From JAWLGW01 sp964569055 (GTDB lineage: Bacteria > Planctomycetota > J058), in the NCBI GenBank assembly GCA_964569055.1, contig CAZMSZ010000184.1:1-14005 (forward strand): DNA of 14,005 nt, written 5' to 3'. Shown in pieces: positions 6,844 through 14,005 of the stretch (within the stretch, counting starts at the first letter, position 1; each line of letters starts with the position of its first letter). The notes beneath the pieces are model-generated. The model saw nothing but the letters and a program-made list of their open reading frames with translations, searched no databases and was not told the origin of the DNA. The translations under genes were made by a program, and so were the position numbers.

Positions 6844-7686
6844 GTGATCGCTGGGCTGGTCCTGCTGTCGGCCTTCCTCCACGCGCTGTGGAACGCGCTG
6901 CTCAAGGCGCAGGCCGAGAAGGACCTGGCCGGGGTCGCCGTCGTGGGCGCCGCCTGGGTCACCGCGGTGGGCGTGGCGACCGCGAGCTGGGCGCAGTCCG
7001 CCGCGGCGCCTTTCCCCGACGCGGCGAGCGTCGCGTGGAGCGCCGCCGCGGGCGCGTTCGAGGCGGCCTACTTCGTCGCGCTGGTGCGCGCCCTGCAGGT
7101 GACCCCGCTGGGGGTGGCGTACACGGTCTCGCGCGGGGCGGCGGTCCTGTGCGTGTGGCCGCTCTCGGTCGCGCTCCTCGACGAGCCGATCACCCCGCTG
7201 GCGCTCGCGGGGACCGCGCTCCTCATGGCGGGGGTCGCCGCGACCAGCCTCGAGGAGGAGCTCCCGCAGCGGGGGGTGGGGGTGGCCGCGCTGTGCGGGC
7301 TGTTCATCGCGGGCTACCACCTCTGCTACAAGCAGGCCATGGCCACGGGCGCCGCGCCGCCCGCGGTGTTCGCGCTGGCGATGGCGGTGGCCTTCCCGCT
7401 CAACCTCGCCAGCCTGGGGCGCGCCCGCCTGCCGAGCCTCCTGCGCGAGGTCCGCGCCCGCCCGCTCACGCTGCTCGCCCTGGGCGCGGTGTGCAGCGGC
7501 TCGTTCCTGGTGTTCCTGCTGGCGCTGGCCCAGGGCGGCGCCGGCCTGGTGCTCACGCTGCGCAACACCTCGATCGTGTTCGCGGCGCTGCTCGGCGGCG
7601 TGGTGGGCGAGGCGCTCACCCGCAGGCGTCTGCTGGGCGCGGCGCTCGTGAGCGGCGGGGCGATCGTGCTCGGGCTGGGGCGCTAG
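6844..7686 (+). CDS. EamA/DMT-family permease
   Basis: 280 residues, almost entirely hydrophobic, with about ten membrane helices in two related halves (about 1-135 and 146-280), as in drug/metabolite transporters of the EamA type. Family-like features include the opening ALWNALLK segment in TM1 (14-21) and LDEPITPLALAGTALLMAG (111-129) near the end of the first half. The second half ends with TLRNTSIVFAALLGGVVGEA, the usual helix-9 pattern. The start is a GTG with GAGG seven bases upstream (6833-6836). Substrate is unknown; members export amino acids, nucleotides or other metabolites. Its TAG stop shares the CTAG at 7683-7686 with the stop of ribBA on the other strand, so no terminator separates them. 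Adjacency to ribBA hints at flavin-related transport but is not evidence for it. Confidence 0.88.
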   Translation: MIAGLVLLSAFLHALWNALLKAQAEKDLAGVAVVGAAWVTAVGVATASWAQSAAAPFPDAASVAWSAAAGAFEAAYFVALVRALQVTPLGVAYTVSRGAAVLCVWPLSVALLDEPITPLALAGTALLMAGVAATSLEEELPQRGVGVAALCGLFIAGYHLCYKQAMATGAAPPAVFALAMAVAFPLNLASLGRARLPSLLREVRARPLTLLALGAVCSGSFLVFLLALAQGGAGLVLTLRNTSIVFAALLGGVVGEALTRRRLLGAALVSGGAIVLGLGR

Positions 7687-8924
7687 ATCCCCTTGAGCAG
7701 GTGCCCGAGCTTCTCCTTCTTGGTGCGCAGGTAGTCGCGGTTCGCCTCGCTCGCGCCCACCTCGATCGGGACCCGCTCGCTGATCGTGAGGCCGAAGCCC
7801 TCGAGGCCCACGATCTTCATGGGGTTGTTGGTGAGCAGGCGGATGTCCGTCAGGCCGAGGTCGACCAGGATCTGCGCCCCGACCCCGTAGTCGCGCATGT
7901 CCGCCCCGAAGCCGAGGACCTCGTTCGCCTCGACCGTGTCGAGGCCGCCATCCTGCAGCGCATAGGCCTTGAGCTTGTTCTTGAGCCCGATCCCGCGCCC
8001 CTCCTGGCGCATGTAGAGCACCACGCCGGCGCCGGCGGCGGCGATCTGCTCCATGGCGCGCTCGAGCTGGGGGCCGCAGTCGCAGCGGAGCGAGCCGAGC
8101 ACGTCGCCCGTGAGGCACTCGGAGTGGACGCGGACCAGCGTCGGCTCGGTCCGGGTCGGCACCACCCCGTCGGCCTTCTGCCCCACGCCGCCCAGGCACA
8201 GCGCGAGGTGGGGGCGGGTGTCGTAGTCGTCGACGTAGACGTGGAGGTCCCACACGCCGAATCGGTTGGGGAACTCGACCGTGACCGAGCGGTGGACGTG
8301 CTTCTCCTTCATCCGCCGGTAGCGGATGATGTCGGCCACGCAGCCCATCTTGAGGTCGTGCGCCCGGCAGAACTCGATCAGCTCGGGCACGCGGGACATG
8401 GTCCCGTCGTCGTTCATGATCTCGCAGATGATCCCGGCGGGCTTGAGGCCGGCCAGGCGGCACAGGTCGACCGAGCCCTCGGTCTGACCGGCCCGGACCA
8501 GGACGCCCCCGTCGTGGGCGCGCAGCGGGAACACGTGCCCCGGCCGGACCAGGTCCTCGGGGCGGGTCGCGTCCTCGATCAACAGGCGCGTGGTGTGCGA
8601 GCGGTCGGCCGCCGAGATCCCGGTCGAGACGCCCTCGCGCGCGTCGACCGAGACGGTGAACGCCGTGCCGTGCAGCGCGTCGTTGACGTCGGCCTGCGGG
8701 GTGAGCTTGAGCTCGTCGCAGCGGCGCCCATCGAGCGCGACGCAGATCAAGCCGCGCCCGAAGCGGACCATGAAGTTGATCGCCTCGGGGGTGACCGCCT
8801 CGGCGGCCATGCACAGGTCGCCCTCGTTCTCGCGGTTCTCGTCGTCGACCAACACGATCATGCGCCCGGCGCGGAGCTCGCTCAGGAGCTCCTCCACGGG
8901 GCTGAACGGGGATCTCTCGTCCAC
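7683..8924 (-). CDS. ribBA: Bifunctional 3,4-dihydroxy-2-butanone-4-phosphate synthase / GTP cyclohydrolase II
   Basis: 413 residues carrying out both entry steps of riboflavin synthesis: ribulose-5-phosphate to dihydroxybutanone phosphate, and GTP to the diaminopyrimidine. RibB domain, about 8-205: DDENRENEGDL (27-37), GISAADRSHTT (102-112), GHVFPL (129-134). RibA domain, about 210-405: zinc cysteines C270, C281 and C283 in HSECLTGDVLGSLRCDCG, then RQEGRGIGLKNK (306-317). The RibB stretch RAGQTEG (144-150) has Q where E. coli-type enzymes have H in GHTEA; I believe Q occurs in other bacterial RibBA proteins. The GTG start at 8924 is chosen because GAGGAG lies just upstream and the next in-frame codons extend only into Arg-rich sequence. 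The short upstream region shows no FMN riboswitch. The stop overlaps that of the convergent permease gene. Confidence 0.95.
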   Translation of the reverse strand: MDERSPFSPVEELLSELRAGRMIVLVDDENRENEGDLCMAAEAVTPEAINFMVRFGRGLICVALDGRRCDELKLTPQADVNDALHGTAFTVSVDAREGVSTGISAADRSHTTRLLIEDATRPEDLVRPGHVFPLRAHDGGVLVRAGQTEGSVDLCRLAGLKPAGIICEIMNDDGTMSRVPELIEFCRAHDLKMGCVADIIRYRRMKEKHVHRSVTVEFPNRFGVWDLHVYVDDYDTRPHLALCLGGVGQKADGVVPTRTEPTLVRVHSECLTGDVLGSLRCDCGPQLERAMEQIAAAGAGVVLYMRQEGRGIGLKNKLKAYALQDGGLDTVEANEVLGFGADMRDYGVGAQILVDLGLTDIRLLTNNPMKIVGLEGFGLTISERVPIEVGASEANRDYLRTKKEKLGHLLKGI

Positions 8925-9069
8925 CGGTCTCCTCGCGCGGCGCCGCGCTCGGCAGGGGCGCGCCTCGGCCGCAGGCGCGCAATCTAGCACGGCGCGGGCG
9001 CTCCCCCTCCGGTGAGCGCCGCGGCCGCGGCGCTGGCGGCGGCCGGGCCGCGCGGTATCGTCAGGAGCC

Positions 9070-9453
9070 GTGAGCGAGAAGAAGCTGATCGTGATGGGCG
9101 ACCGGGTCCTGGTCGAGCCCGACGAGGACGTCCGCACGCACTCGGGCCTGTACCTCCCGGTCGGGGCCCACGAGTCGGACGGGGTCCGCGCCGGGCGGGT
9201 CGTGGCCCGCGGGCCCGGAGTGCCGCTCCCCTCGCTCAGCCAGGACCAAGACGAGGAGCCCTGGAAGGAGCCGCGCCGCGAGGACCGCTACCTCCCCATG
9301 CAGGTCGAGGTCGGCGACCACGCGCTGTTCTTCAAGAAGGCCGCGGTCGAGGTGCGCTGGGAGGGGAAGCGCTACCTCGTCGTGCCCCAGTCCGCGATCC
9401 TGATCGTGATGCGCGGCGGCGGCGAGCCCGACGAGGCGCCGAGCGGGCTCTGA
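9070..9453 (+). CDS. GroES-family co-chaperonin (divergent, insert-bearing subfamily)
   Basis: 127 residues. It begins with a Cpn10-like segment, MGDRVLVEPDED (9-20), then SGLYLP (25-30) and GRVVARGPG (42-50), and ends with the typical YLVVPQSAILIVM strand (102-114). It is longer than a standard GroES (about 95-100), with an acidic/aromatic segment (QDQDEEPWKEPRREDRY, 58-74) and FFKKAAVEVRWEGKRY (87-102). I recognise this pattern from GroES-family proteins annotated in Bacteroidetes and other groups as separate from the main GroES. No groEL is nearby, so its chaperonin partner, if any, is elsewhere. The start is a GTG with AGGAG two bases upstream, unusually close; the ATG at residue 9 is an alternative. 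Confidence 0.85.
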   Translation: MSEKKLIVMGDRVLVEPDEDVRTHSGLYLPVGAHESDGVRAGRVVARGPGVPLPSLSQDQDEEPWKEPRREDRYLPMQVEVGDHALFFKKAAVEVRWEGKRYLVVPQSAILIVMRGGGEPDEAPSGL

Positions 9454-9464
9454 CCGCGCGTTGA

Positions 9465-9480
9465 CGCCCTCACGAGGGCG
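9465..9480 (+). terminator. Possible weak terminator or spacer hairpin after the GroES-like gene
   Basis: CGCCCT (9465-9470) and AGGGCG (9475-9480) form a 6-bp stem around CACG, 11 bases after the stop codon. There is no T-run after it, so it could equally stabilise the mRNA end or mean nothing. It lies in the 65-base spacer before the thioredoxin gene. Confidence 0.28.
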
Positions 9481-9518
9481 CGGGATCATTTGGCCGCCGC
9501 CCGCGCGAGGAGGAGCCC

Positions 9519-10574
9519 ATGTCTCGATTCGCCGCCCTGTGCTGCGCGCTCGTCCTCCTGCTCGGGTCGGCGACGCCGAGCGCCGCCCAAGACGAGGCCG
9601 CGGCCAGCGTCGAGCGACGCCGCGCGCTGCAGGCGCTCCTGGCCGCCGGCTGGGATCACCTCTCGGGCGGGAACCGCCTGCTCGCCGCCGCCGAGGCGGG
9701 TCCGCCCGCGGAAGCGAAGGCGCTGCGCGCCCAGGCGCAGGGCCGATTCGGGCAGGCGGTCGCCGCCTACGAGCAGGCCCTGGCGGCGCTCGAGGCGGCC
9801 GAGCTCGACGAGGCGACCGGGGCCGAGGTCCGTCAGATCGCCCACTACAACACCGCCTGCGCCCGCGCCCGCCGCGGCGAGGTGGAGCTCGCGCTCGACG
9901 CGTTCGCGCGCGCCCTCGACGCCGGCTACGAGGAGTTCGCGCTGATCGCGGAGGACCCCGACCTCGCGGCCGTGCGGGAGACGGAGCGCTTCTCTCGGCT
10001 GCTGGAGCGCGCCCGCGCGGCGCTGAGGGAGCGGGCGCGCGAGGAGGGGCGCGCGGCCCTGGCGCAGCAGGCGCTGTTCCCCTACGACTTCGAGGTCACC
10101 ACCCTGGCCGGAGAGCGGCTGCGCCTGGCCGACCTGCGAGGGAAGGTCGTGATCGTCGACTACTGGGGCACCTGGTGCGGGCCGTGTCGGGCGGAGCTCC
10201 CGCACTTCGTGGCGCTCGCGCGCGAGCTCGGCGATCGGCTGGCGGTGGTCGGCATGACGTGGGAGAACGGGCGCGGCGGGCCGAAGGTGGAGGCGGCGGT
10301 CCAGGCGTTCGCCGCCGAGCTCGAGGTCGAGTATCCGCTCGTGCTCCTGACCGAACGCGCCGACCTGGCCAAGGTGCCCGAGCTGCGCGGGTTCCCGACC
10401 ACGCTGTTCCTCGACAAGGCGGGCCGCGTGCGCGCCAAGGAGGTCGGCTACCGGGACCTCCCGACGATCCGCGCGCTGGTCGAGGCGCTCCTGGCCGAGG
10501 AGGCGCCGCCCGAGCCGGCCGGCCCCGCCCCCGCGCCCGCGCCCGCCGAGGGCGAGCCGCGGCGCTACTTCTGA
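9519..10574 (+). CDS. Secreted TlpA-like thioredoxin-fold protein with helical N-terminal region
   Basis: 351 residues. A signal peptide is evident: a hydrophobic core at about 5-18 and a probable cut near PSAAQ (20-24). Residues 30-180 are helical and TPR-like; RFGQAVAAYEQALAALEAAEL (76-96) and a following NTACARARRGEVELALDAFARALD stretch (111-134) look like repeat units. The thioredoxin/TlpA domain covers about 186-326, with active-site WCGPC (219-223, cysteines C220 and C223) and cis-proline P293 in GFPTT. The tail is Pro/Ala/Glu-rich. The likely role is thiol-disulfide exchange in the periplasm. The start has a good AGGAGG just upstream. The gene ends 3 nt before the second RND gene, so the two are probably one operon. 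Confidence 0.9.
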   Translation: MSRFAALCCALVLLLGSATPSAAQDEAAASVERRRALQALLAAGWDHLSGGNRLLAAAEAGPPAEAKALRAQAQGRFGQAVAAYEQALAALEAAELDEATGAEVRQIAHYNTACARARRGEVELALDAFARALDAGYEEFALIAEDPDLAAVRETERFSRLLERARAALRERAREEGRAALAQQALFPYDFEVTTLAGERLRLADLRGKVVIVDYWGTWCGPCRAELPHFVALARELGDRLAVVGMTWENGRGGPKVEAAVQAFAAELEVEYPLVLLTERADLAKVPELRGFPTTLFLDKAGRVRAKEVGYRDLPTIRALVEALLAEEAPPEPAGPAPAPAPAEGEPRRYF

Positions 10575-10577
10575 GCC

Positions 10578-13471
10578 GTGGCGCCGCTCCGCCACCCCGC
10601 TCGCGCCGTCCTGGTCGCGGCCGCGCTCGTCGCGCTGCTGGGGGCCGCCGCCCTCGGCGTGCACACCGACAACACCCCCGCGGCCTGGCTGCCCGAGCAC
10701 TCGCCGGAGCGGGCGGCGTACCTCGAGTTCCGCGAGCGCTTCGGGGGCGACACGTTCGCGCTGGTCGCGGTCCGCCTCGCGCCCGAGGGGGAGCGCCCGG
10801 CGCCCGGCTGGGAGGGGCGGCTGCTCGCCCTGGCGGACGCCCTCCGCGGGGCGCCGGGGGTGGTGGAGGTGCGCGCGCCCGTGGCTCCGGGCGGGCTCGC
10901 GGCGCGGGCGCGGGCCGAGCTGCCCCAGACGCTGGCGACCCTCGACGCGGCGACGGCCGCGGCGCGCGCGGACGCCGGCCAGGATCCGGCGGGCGGAGCC
11001 AAGCGCGCGCTCGCCCCCTGGGTCGAGCTCGAGCTGCTGCGCGCCGAGGCCCACGCCACGCTGCCGGCGCTGCTGCTCGCGCCCCACGACCCCGCGGCGC
11101 TCGCGAGCGCTCGGGTCGCGCAGGAGGCGGCGCTGTCCGCGCTCGGCCGGCTCGAGCCGGACCTCGCCGCCGCCCTCGCGGCCGGCGAGCCCCCGCCCCC
11201 GGGCGAGCGGCGCGCGGCCGCGCTCGGCGCGCTGCACGCCTGGGCGGTGGGGCGGCTGGCCGAGGTGCGGGCCGACCCCGACCCGCGCGGGATCGCCGAC
11301 CTCGGCCGGGTCGACGCCGCGCTCGAGCTCGTCGCCAGCGGCGCGGCCGCGCTCGGCGACCGCGAGCTGGCCGGTGCCGCCGCGCTCCTGCTGGCCGTGC
11401 GGGCCGCCACCGCGCCGCCGGCCTCGCGCGACCTCGAGCGCGCCGCGGCCGCCTTCGAGCGCGCCATGGCCCTCGCGCCCGGCGCGCTCCTCCCGCGCGT
11501 GCTGCGCGCCCGTCACCTCGCCCCGACGCTCGCCGCCACCCCCGCCGGCACCCCGCTCGCGGAGGTGCTCGCCGCGCAGCGGCGGGCCTGGCAGGCGTTC
11601 GAGGCCCCGCTGCGCGAGGCGCTCGCGGCGCCGCTCGACGCCAGCGCGCCGCCGCGCCGCGCCCTCGCCGACGCCGTCGCGCGCGAGCAAGCCGCCGCCC
11701 TCCTGGCGGACCCGGGCGCGGCCGGGGTGATCCCGCCCGAGGGGGCCGGGGAGGCCGCCCCGCCCTCCTCCCTCGAGGCGCACGTCCCGGCGCACGCGCT
11801 GGCGGACGCGCTCCTGGGCTCGGAGGGGCGCTGGGCGGGGCTGCTGGTCCTCCCCGAGCCCGACCTCGGCCCCGAGGCGCGCGCCGCCACGATCGAGGGG
11901 ATCGAGGCGGCGCACGCCGCCGCCGCGCCCGGCGAGGCGCACCTCGTCGGCCCCGAGGCCCTGACCCACGACCTCGACGTCGCCTCGCGCCGCTCGTTCG
12001 GCGGGCTGTTCCCGCTGGTGGCGGTCCTGCTCGGGGCCGTGCTGGCGGTGGCGCTGCGCGACGTGTGGATCGTGCTCGGGGTGCTCGCGACCGCGGGCGC
12101 GGCCGCCGTCGCGAGCGTGGGGCTGCTGGCGGCGAGCGGCCACGCGCTCAACCTGATCGTGGTCGTCCTCCCGGCGATCGTGCTGGTCCTGACCACCTGC
12201 TACGCGCTCCACCTCGTGACCCGCTTCTTGGCGCTCGCGCCCCTGGCCGCCGACGACCTCCCGATCCGCGCCGACGCCTGGGCGCGCGCAGCGCGCGAGA
12301 CGCTCGGTCCCTGCGCGCTGACCGCGTTCACGACCGCCGCCGGGTTCGCCTCGCTGGTGACCTCCCAGATCCCGCCGGTGCGCGACCTCGGCCTGTTCGC
12401 GGNNNNNNNNNNNNNNNNNNNNNNNNNNNNNNNNNNNNNNNNNNNNNNNNNNNNNNNNNNNNNNNNNNNNNNNNNNNNNNNNNNNNNNNNNNNNNNNNNN
12501 NNCAGCCGCTCGGCTACGCCGCGGTCGAGCCCGGCCTGATCGGCCTCACCCCGCTCGAGCTGTGGCTCGAAGGGCCGGCCGAGCGCGTGCTGGCCCCCGA
12601 GGCGCTGCAGGCCTTCGACCGCTTCGCCGACGCGGCGGCCGGCGCCGCGGGCGGCGCGCGCGTGATCTCGCCGCTGCGCGACCCGCGCCTGGCGGGCGCC
12701 TCCTACGCCGTCCGCGCGGCGCTGCTCGAGGCGCGCCTCGCGAGCGGCGCGCCGGGCGACGGCGGGTACGTGGCCCGCGCGCCGGGCGGGGCCGTGGCCT
12801 TGCGGGCGACGGTCGCCTGCCGGACCGCCTCCTCCGACGCGTTCCACGCCCTGGTGGAGGCGCTCCGCGCCGACGTCCCGGCGGAGCTGCGCGGCGAGGG
12901 CGCGCGCCTGCGCCTCACGGGCGCGGTCCCGCTGCTGGTGCAGGTGCAGGTCCTGCTGGTGGAGACGCAGGTCTCCTCGTTCGCGCTGGCGCTCGTGGTG
13001 GTCTCGCTGATGTTGGCCACGATCTACCGCTCGCCGGGCCTGCTGGTGATCTCGCTCCTCCCCAACGTGCTGCCGATCGCGATCACGCTCGGCGCCATGG
13101 GCTGGCTGGGGATCCCGCTCGACACCGCCACGGTCACCGTCGCGGGGATCGCGCTCGGGCTGATCACCGACGACACGATCCACCTGCTGCACCACATGCA
13201 AGCCAGCGCCCGGGCGGGCGCCGGGCCGCAGGAGGGGGTCGCCCACGCCTTGCGCCTGGTGGGGCTCCCGGTGGTGACGACCACCGTGGCGGTGGCGATC
13301 GGGTTCGGCGCCTTCCTGATCTCGGACTTCATGCCGACCCGCGCGTTCGGCGGCCTGATCGCGATCACGTGCATCGCCGCCCTGGCCTGCGACCTCGTGG
13401 TCCTCCCCGCCCTGGTCATGGTCGCCGGGGCAAATCGCGGTGACCCTGGCCCCGGCGCGGGCGCCGACTAG
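10578..13471 (+). CDS. RND/MMPL-superfamily membrane protein with enlarged first loop; interrupted by N gap
   Basis: The left part gives 608 residues to the gap. TM1 is at about 8-28, then a first extracytoplasmic loop of about 445 residues, with TM2-TM5 at about 476-595. The right part continues in another nominal frame from 12503 to the TAG at 13471, covering the second loop and TM8-TM12. TM10 has GLITDDTIHLLHHM with two adjacent aspartates (13169-13174), a proton-relay-type motif. The equivalent TM4 position reads TTCYALH (C541-Y542) and has no acid. The first loop contains an Ala-rich helical insertion absent from the other RND protein of this window. The GTG start follows the thioredoxin stop by 3 nt and has no ribosome site, suggesting coupled translation. 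The substrate is unknown. The frame change across the Ns is expected, because the true gap length is unknown. Confidence 0.87.
12403..12502. other. Assembly gap (100 N) of unknown true length
   Basis: Exactly 100 Ns lie inside the second RND gene. Unlike the first gap, the flanks share no overlap. Aligning with the other RND protein here, the missing stretch should hold TM6, the inter-half linker and TM7, about 80 residues or about 250 bases, so the N count looks like a placeholder rather than a measured size. Confidence 0.85.
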
Positions 13472-13482
13472 CATCGCGGTTC

Positions 13483-13902
13483 ATGAGCGGGTTCCAGATC
13501 GACGGGGGCGTCCCCGCCGGTTCCAGCGCGGTGACGCAGGGCGTGCACGTCGAGGTGCAGGCCCGCTACGTCCCCGAGGAGTCCGCCCCGCTCCGCCGCC
13601 AGTTCCTCTTCGCCTACCGGGTGCGGATCGCCAACCACGGCCCCGAGCCCGTCCAGCTCGTCAGCCGCCACTGGATCATCACCGACGGCCGCGGCCGCGA
13701 GGAGCACGTGCGCGGCCCCGGCGTCGTCGGCGAGCAGCCCCGCCTCGCCCCCGGCGAAGCGTTCGAATACACCAGCTTCTGCCCGCTCCAGACCCCGAAC
13801 GGCTCCATGCGCGGGACCTACCGCATGGTCCGCGACGACGGAAGCTGCTTCGACGCGACGGTGGCGGCGTTCTCGCTCCTGGCGCCGCAGCTCTTGAACT
13901 GA
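13483..13902 (+). CDS. apaG: ApaG-family protein
   Basis: 139 residues, close to the family length of about 125-130, made of one fibronectin-III-like beta sandwich. Matching features are VEVQARYVPEESAP (23-36), FLFAYRVRIANHG (41-53), VQLVSRHWIITDGRG (57-71), GVVGEQPRLAPGEAFEYTS (80-98), PNGSMRGTYRM (105-115) and the end FSLLAPQLLN (130-139). ApaG in enterobacteria lies beside apaH and ksgA and has been linked to cobalt/magnesium homeostasis, but its biochemical role is not settled. Here it follows the RND gene by 11 bases and has no clear ribosome site. No apaH or ksgA is in view. Confidence 0.95.
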   Translation: MSGFQIDGGVPAGSSAVTQGVHVEVQARYVPEESAPLRRQFLFAYRVRIANHGPEPVQLVSRHWIITDGRGREEHVRGPGVVGEQPRLAPGEAFEYTSFCPLQTPNGSMRGTYRMVRDDGSCFDATVAAFSLLAPQLLN

Positions 13903-13903
13903 G

Positions 13904-13967
13904 CCGAATTCCTCGGCTGCTCTCGTGAGCGGGCGCACGGGGTCCAGGGGTGAGCCGAGGAATTCGG
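13904..13967. repeat. Perfect 15-bp inverted repeat after apaG
   Basis: CCGAATTCCTCGGCT (13904-13918) and its exact reverse complement (13953-13967) flank a 34-base spacer and start one base after the apaG stop. The arms hold an AT-rich GAATTCC core that stands out from the surrounding GC. There is no T-run, so a simple terminator is unlikely; a long stem-loop, a mobile-element end or a paired regulator site are all possible. Confidence 0.75.
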
Positions 13968-13973
13968 ATGGGG

Positions 13974-14001
13974 CGAGGCTCCGTACGACGGCTCCGCCTC
14001 G
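13974..14001. repeat. Short inverted repeat at the right edge
   Basis: CGAGGC (13974-13979) pairs with GCCTCG (13996-14001) and encloses a smaller CCGT/ACGG stem (13981-13984 with 13988-13991). It directly follows the 15-bp inverted repeat. The window ends too soon to say whether it belongs to the same element or to the start of another gene. Confidence 0.4.
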
Positions 14002-14005
14002 ACTG

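Noticed and set aside
8925..9069. FMN riboswitch or clear promoter upstream of ribBA
   Set aside because: The region is only 145 bases, I see none of the conserved RFN segments, and the one AT-richer patch (8981-8986) lacks a matching -35.
9461..13471. A very long plus-strand frame encoding over 1300 residues
   Set aside because: Before the gap it is an Arg/Gly/Pro-rich out-of-frame reading of the thioredoxin and RND genes; only the part after 12503 is real, and it belongs to the RND gene.
13950..14005. Start of another plus-strand gene at a GTG or ATG near 13950-13968
   Set aside because: Only about 15 codons are visible, within inverted repeats, with no recognisable protein signal.

Overview
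The window is very GC-rich by eye (well over 70%, with third codon positions almost always G or C), gene-dense, and broken by two runs of exactly 100 N. It therefore looks like a scaffold from a draft or metagenome-derived bacterial genome. An ECF-type sigma factor overlapping a Ser/Thr protein kinase, large MMPL/RND proteins, a hybrid two-component kinase and a divergent GroES-like protein fit a high-GC, environmental, Gram-negative-type lineage such as Myxococcota or Planctomycetota. The sequence alone does not decide the phylum.

Layout. (1) Positions 1-3916, minus strand: a three-gene operon of ECF-like sigma factor, Ser/Thr kinase fused to a diadenylate cyclase (DAC) domain, and an RND/MMPL-type membrane transporter that runs off the left edge. 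Sigma and kinase overlap by ATGA. The kinase-cyclase gene is interrupted by the first N run, but the 55 bases on either side of the Ns are identical. Collapsing that overlap restores one uninterrupted 534-residue frame: kinase, two membrane segments, c-di-AMP synthase domain. (2) Positions 4245-6652: a PAS-PAS-GAF sensor histidine kinase (plus) meets a single-domain response regulator (minus) tail to tail with overlapping 3' ends. (3) Positions 6653-8924: a GC-rich, potentially folded leader, a plus-strand EamA/DMT permease, and a minus-strand ribBA whose stop codon shares the CTAG with the permease stop. (4) Positions 9070-13902, plus strand: a GroES-family co-chaperonin, a secreted TlpA-like thioredoxin with a helical N-terminal region, a second and unusual RND/MMPL protein (holding the second N run), and apaG. 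(5) Positions 13903-14005: inverted repeats and no assignable gene.

How it works together. The most interesting unit is the left operon. The sigma factor probably depends on, or is modulated by, its translationally coupled kinase. That kinase carries its own c-di-AMP synthase across a short membrane hairpin, which would join protein phosphorylation, nucleotide second-messenger synthesis and promoter choice to a membrane transporter made from the same mRNA. This is inference from domain content and gene order. On the right, the thioredoxin and second RND gene are 3 nt apart and are likely co-expressed, suggesting a periplasmic redox or envelope-maintenance role. ribBA and apaG are recognisable housekeeping genes.
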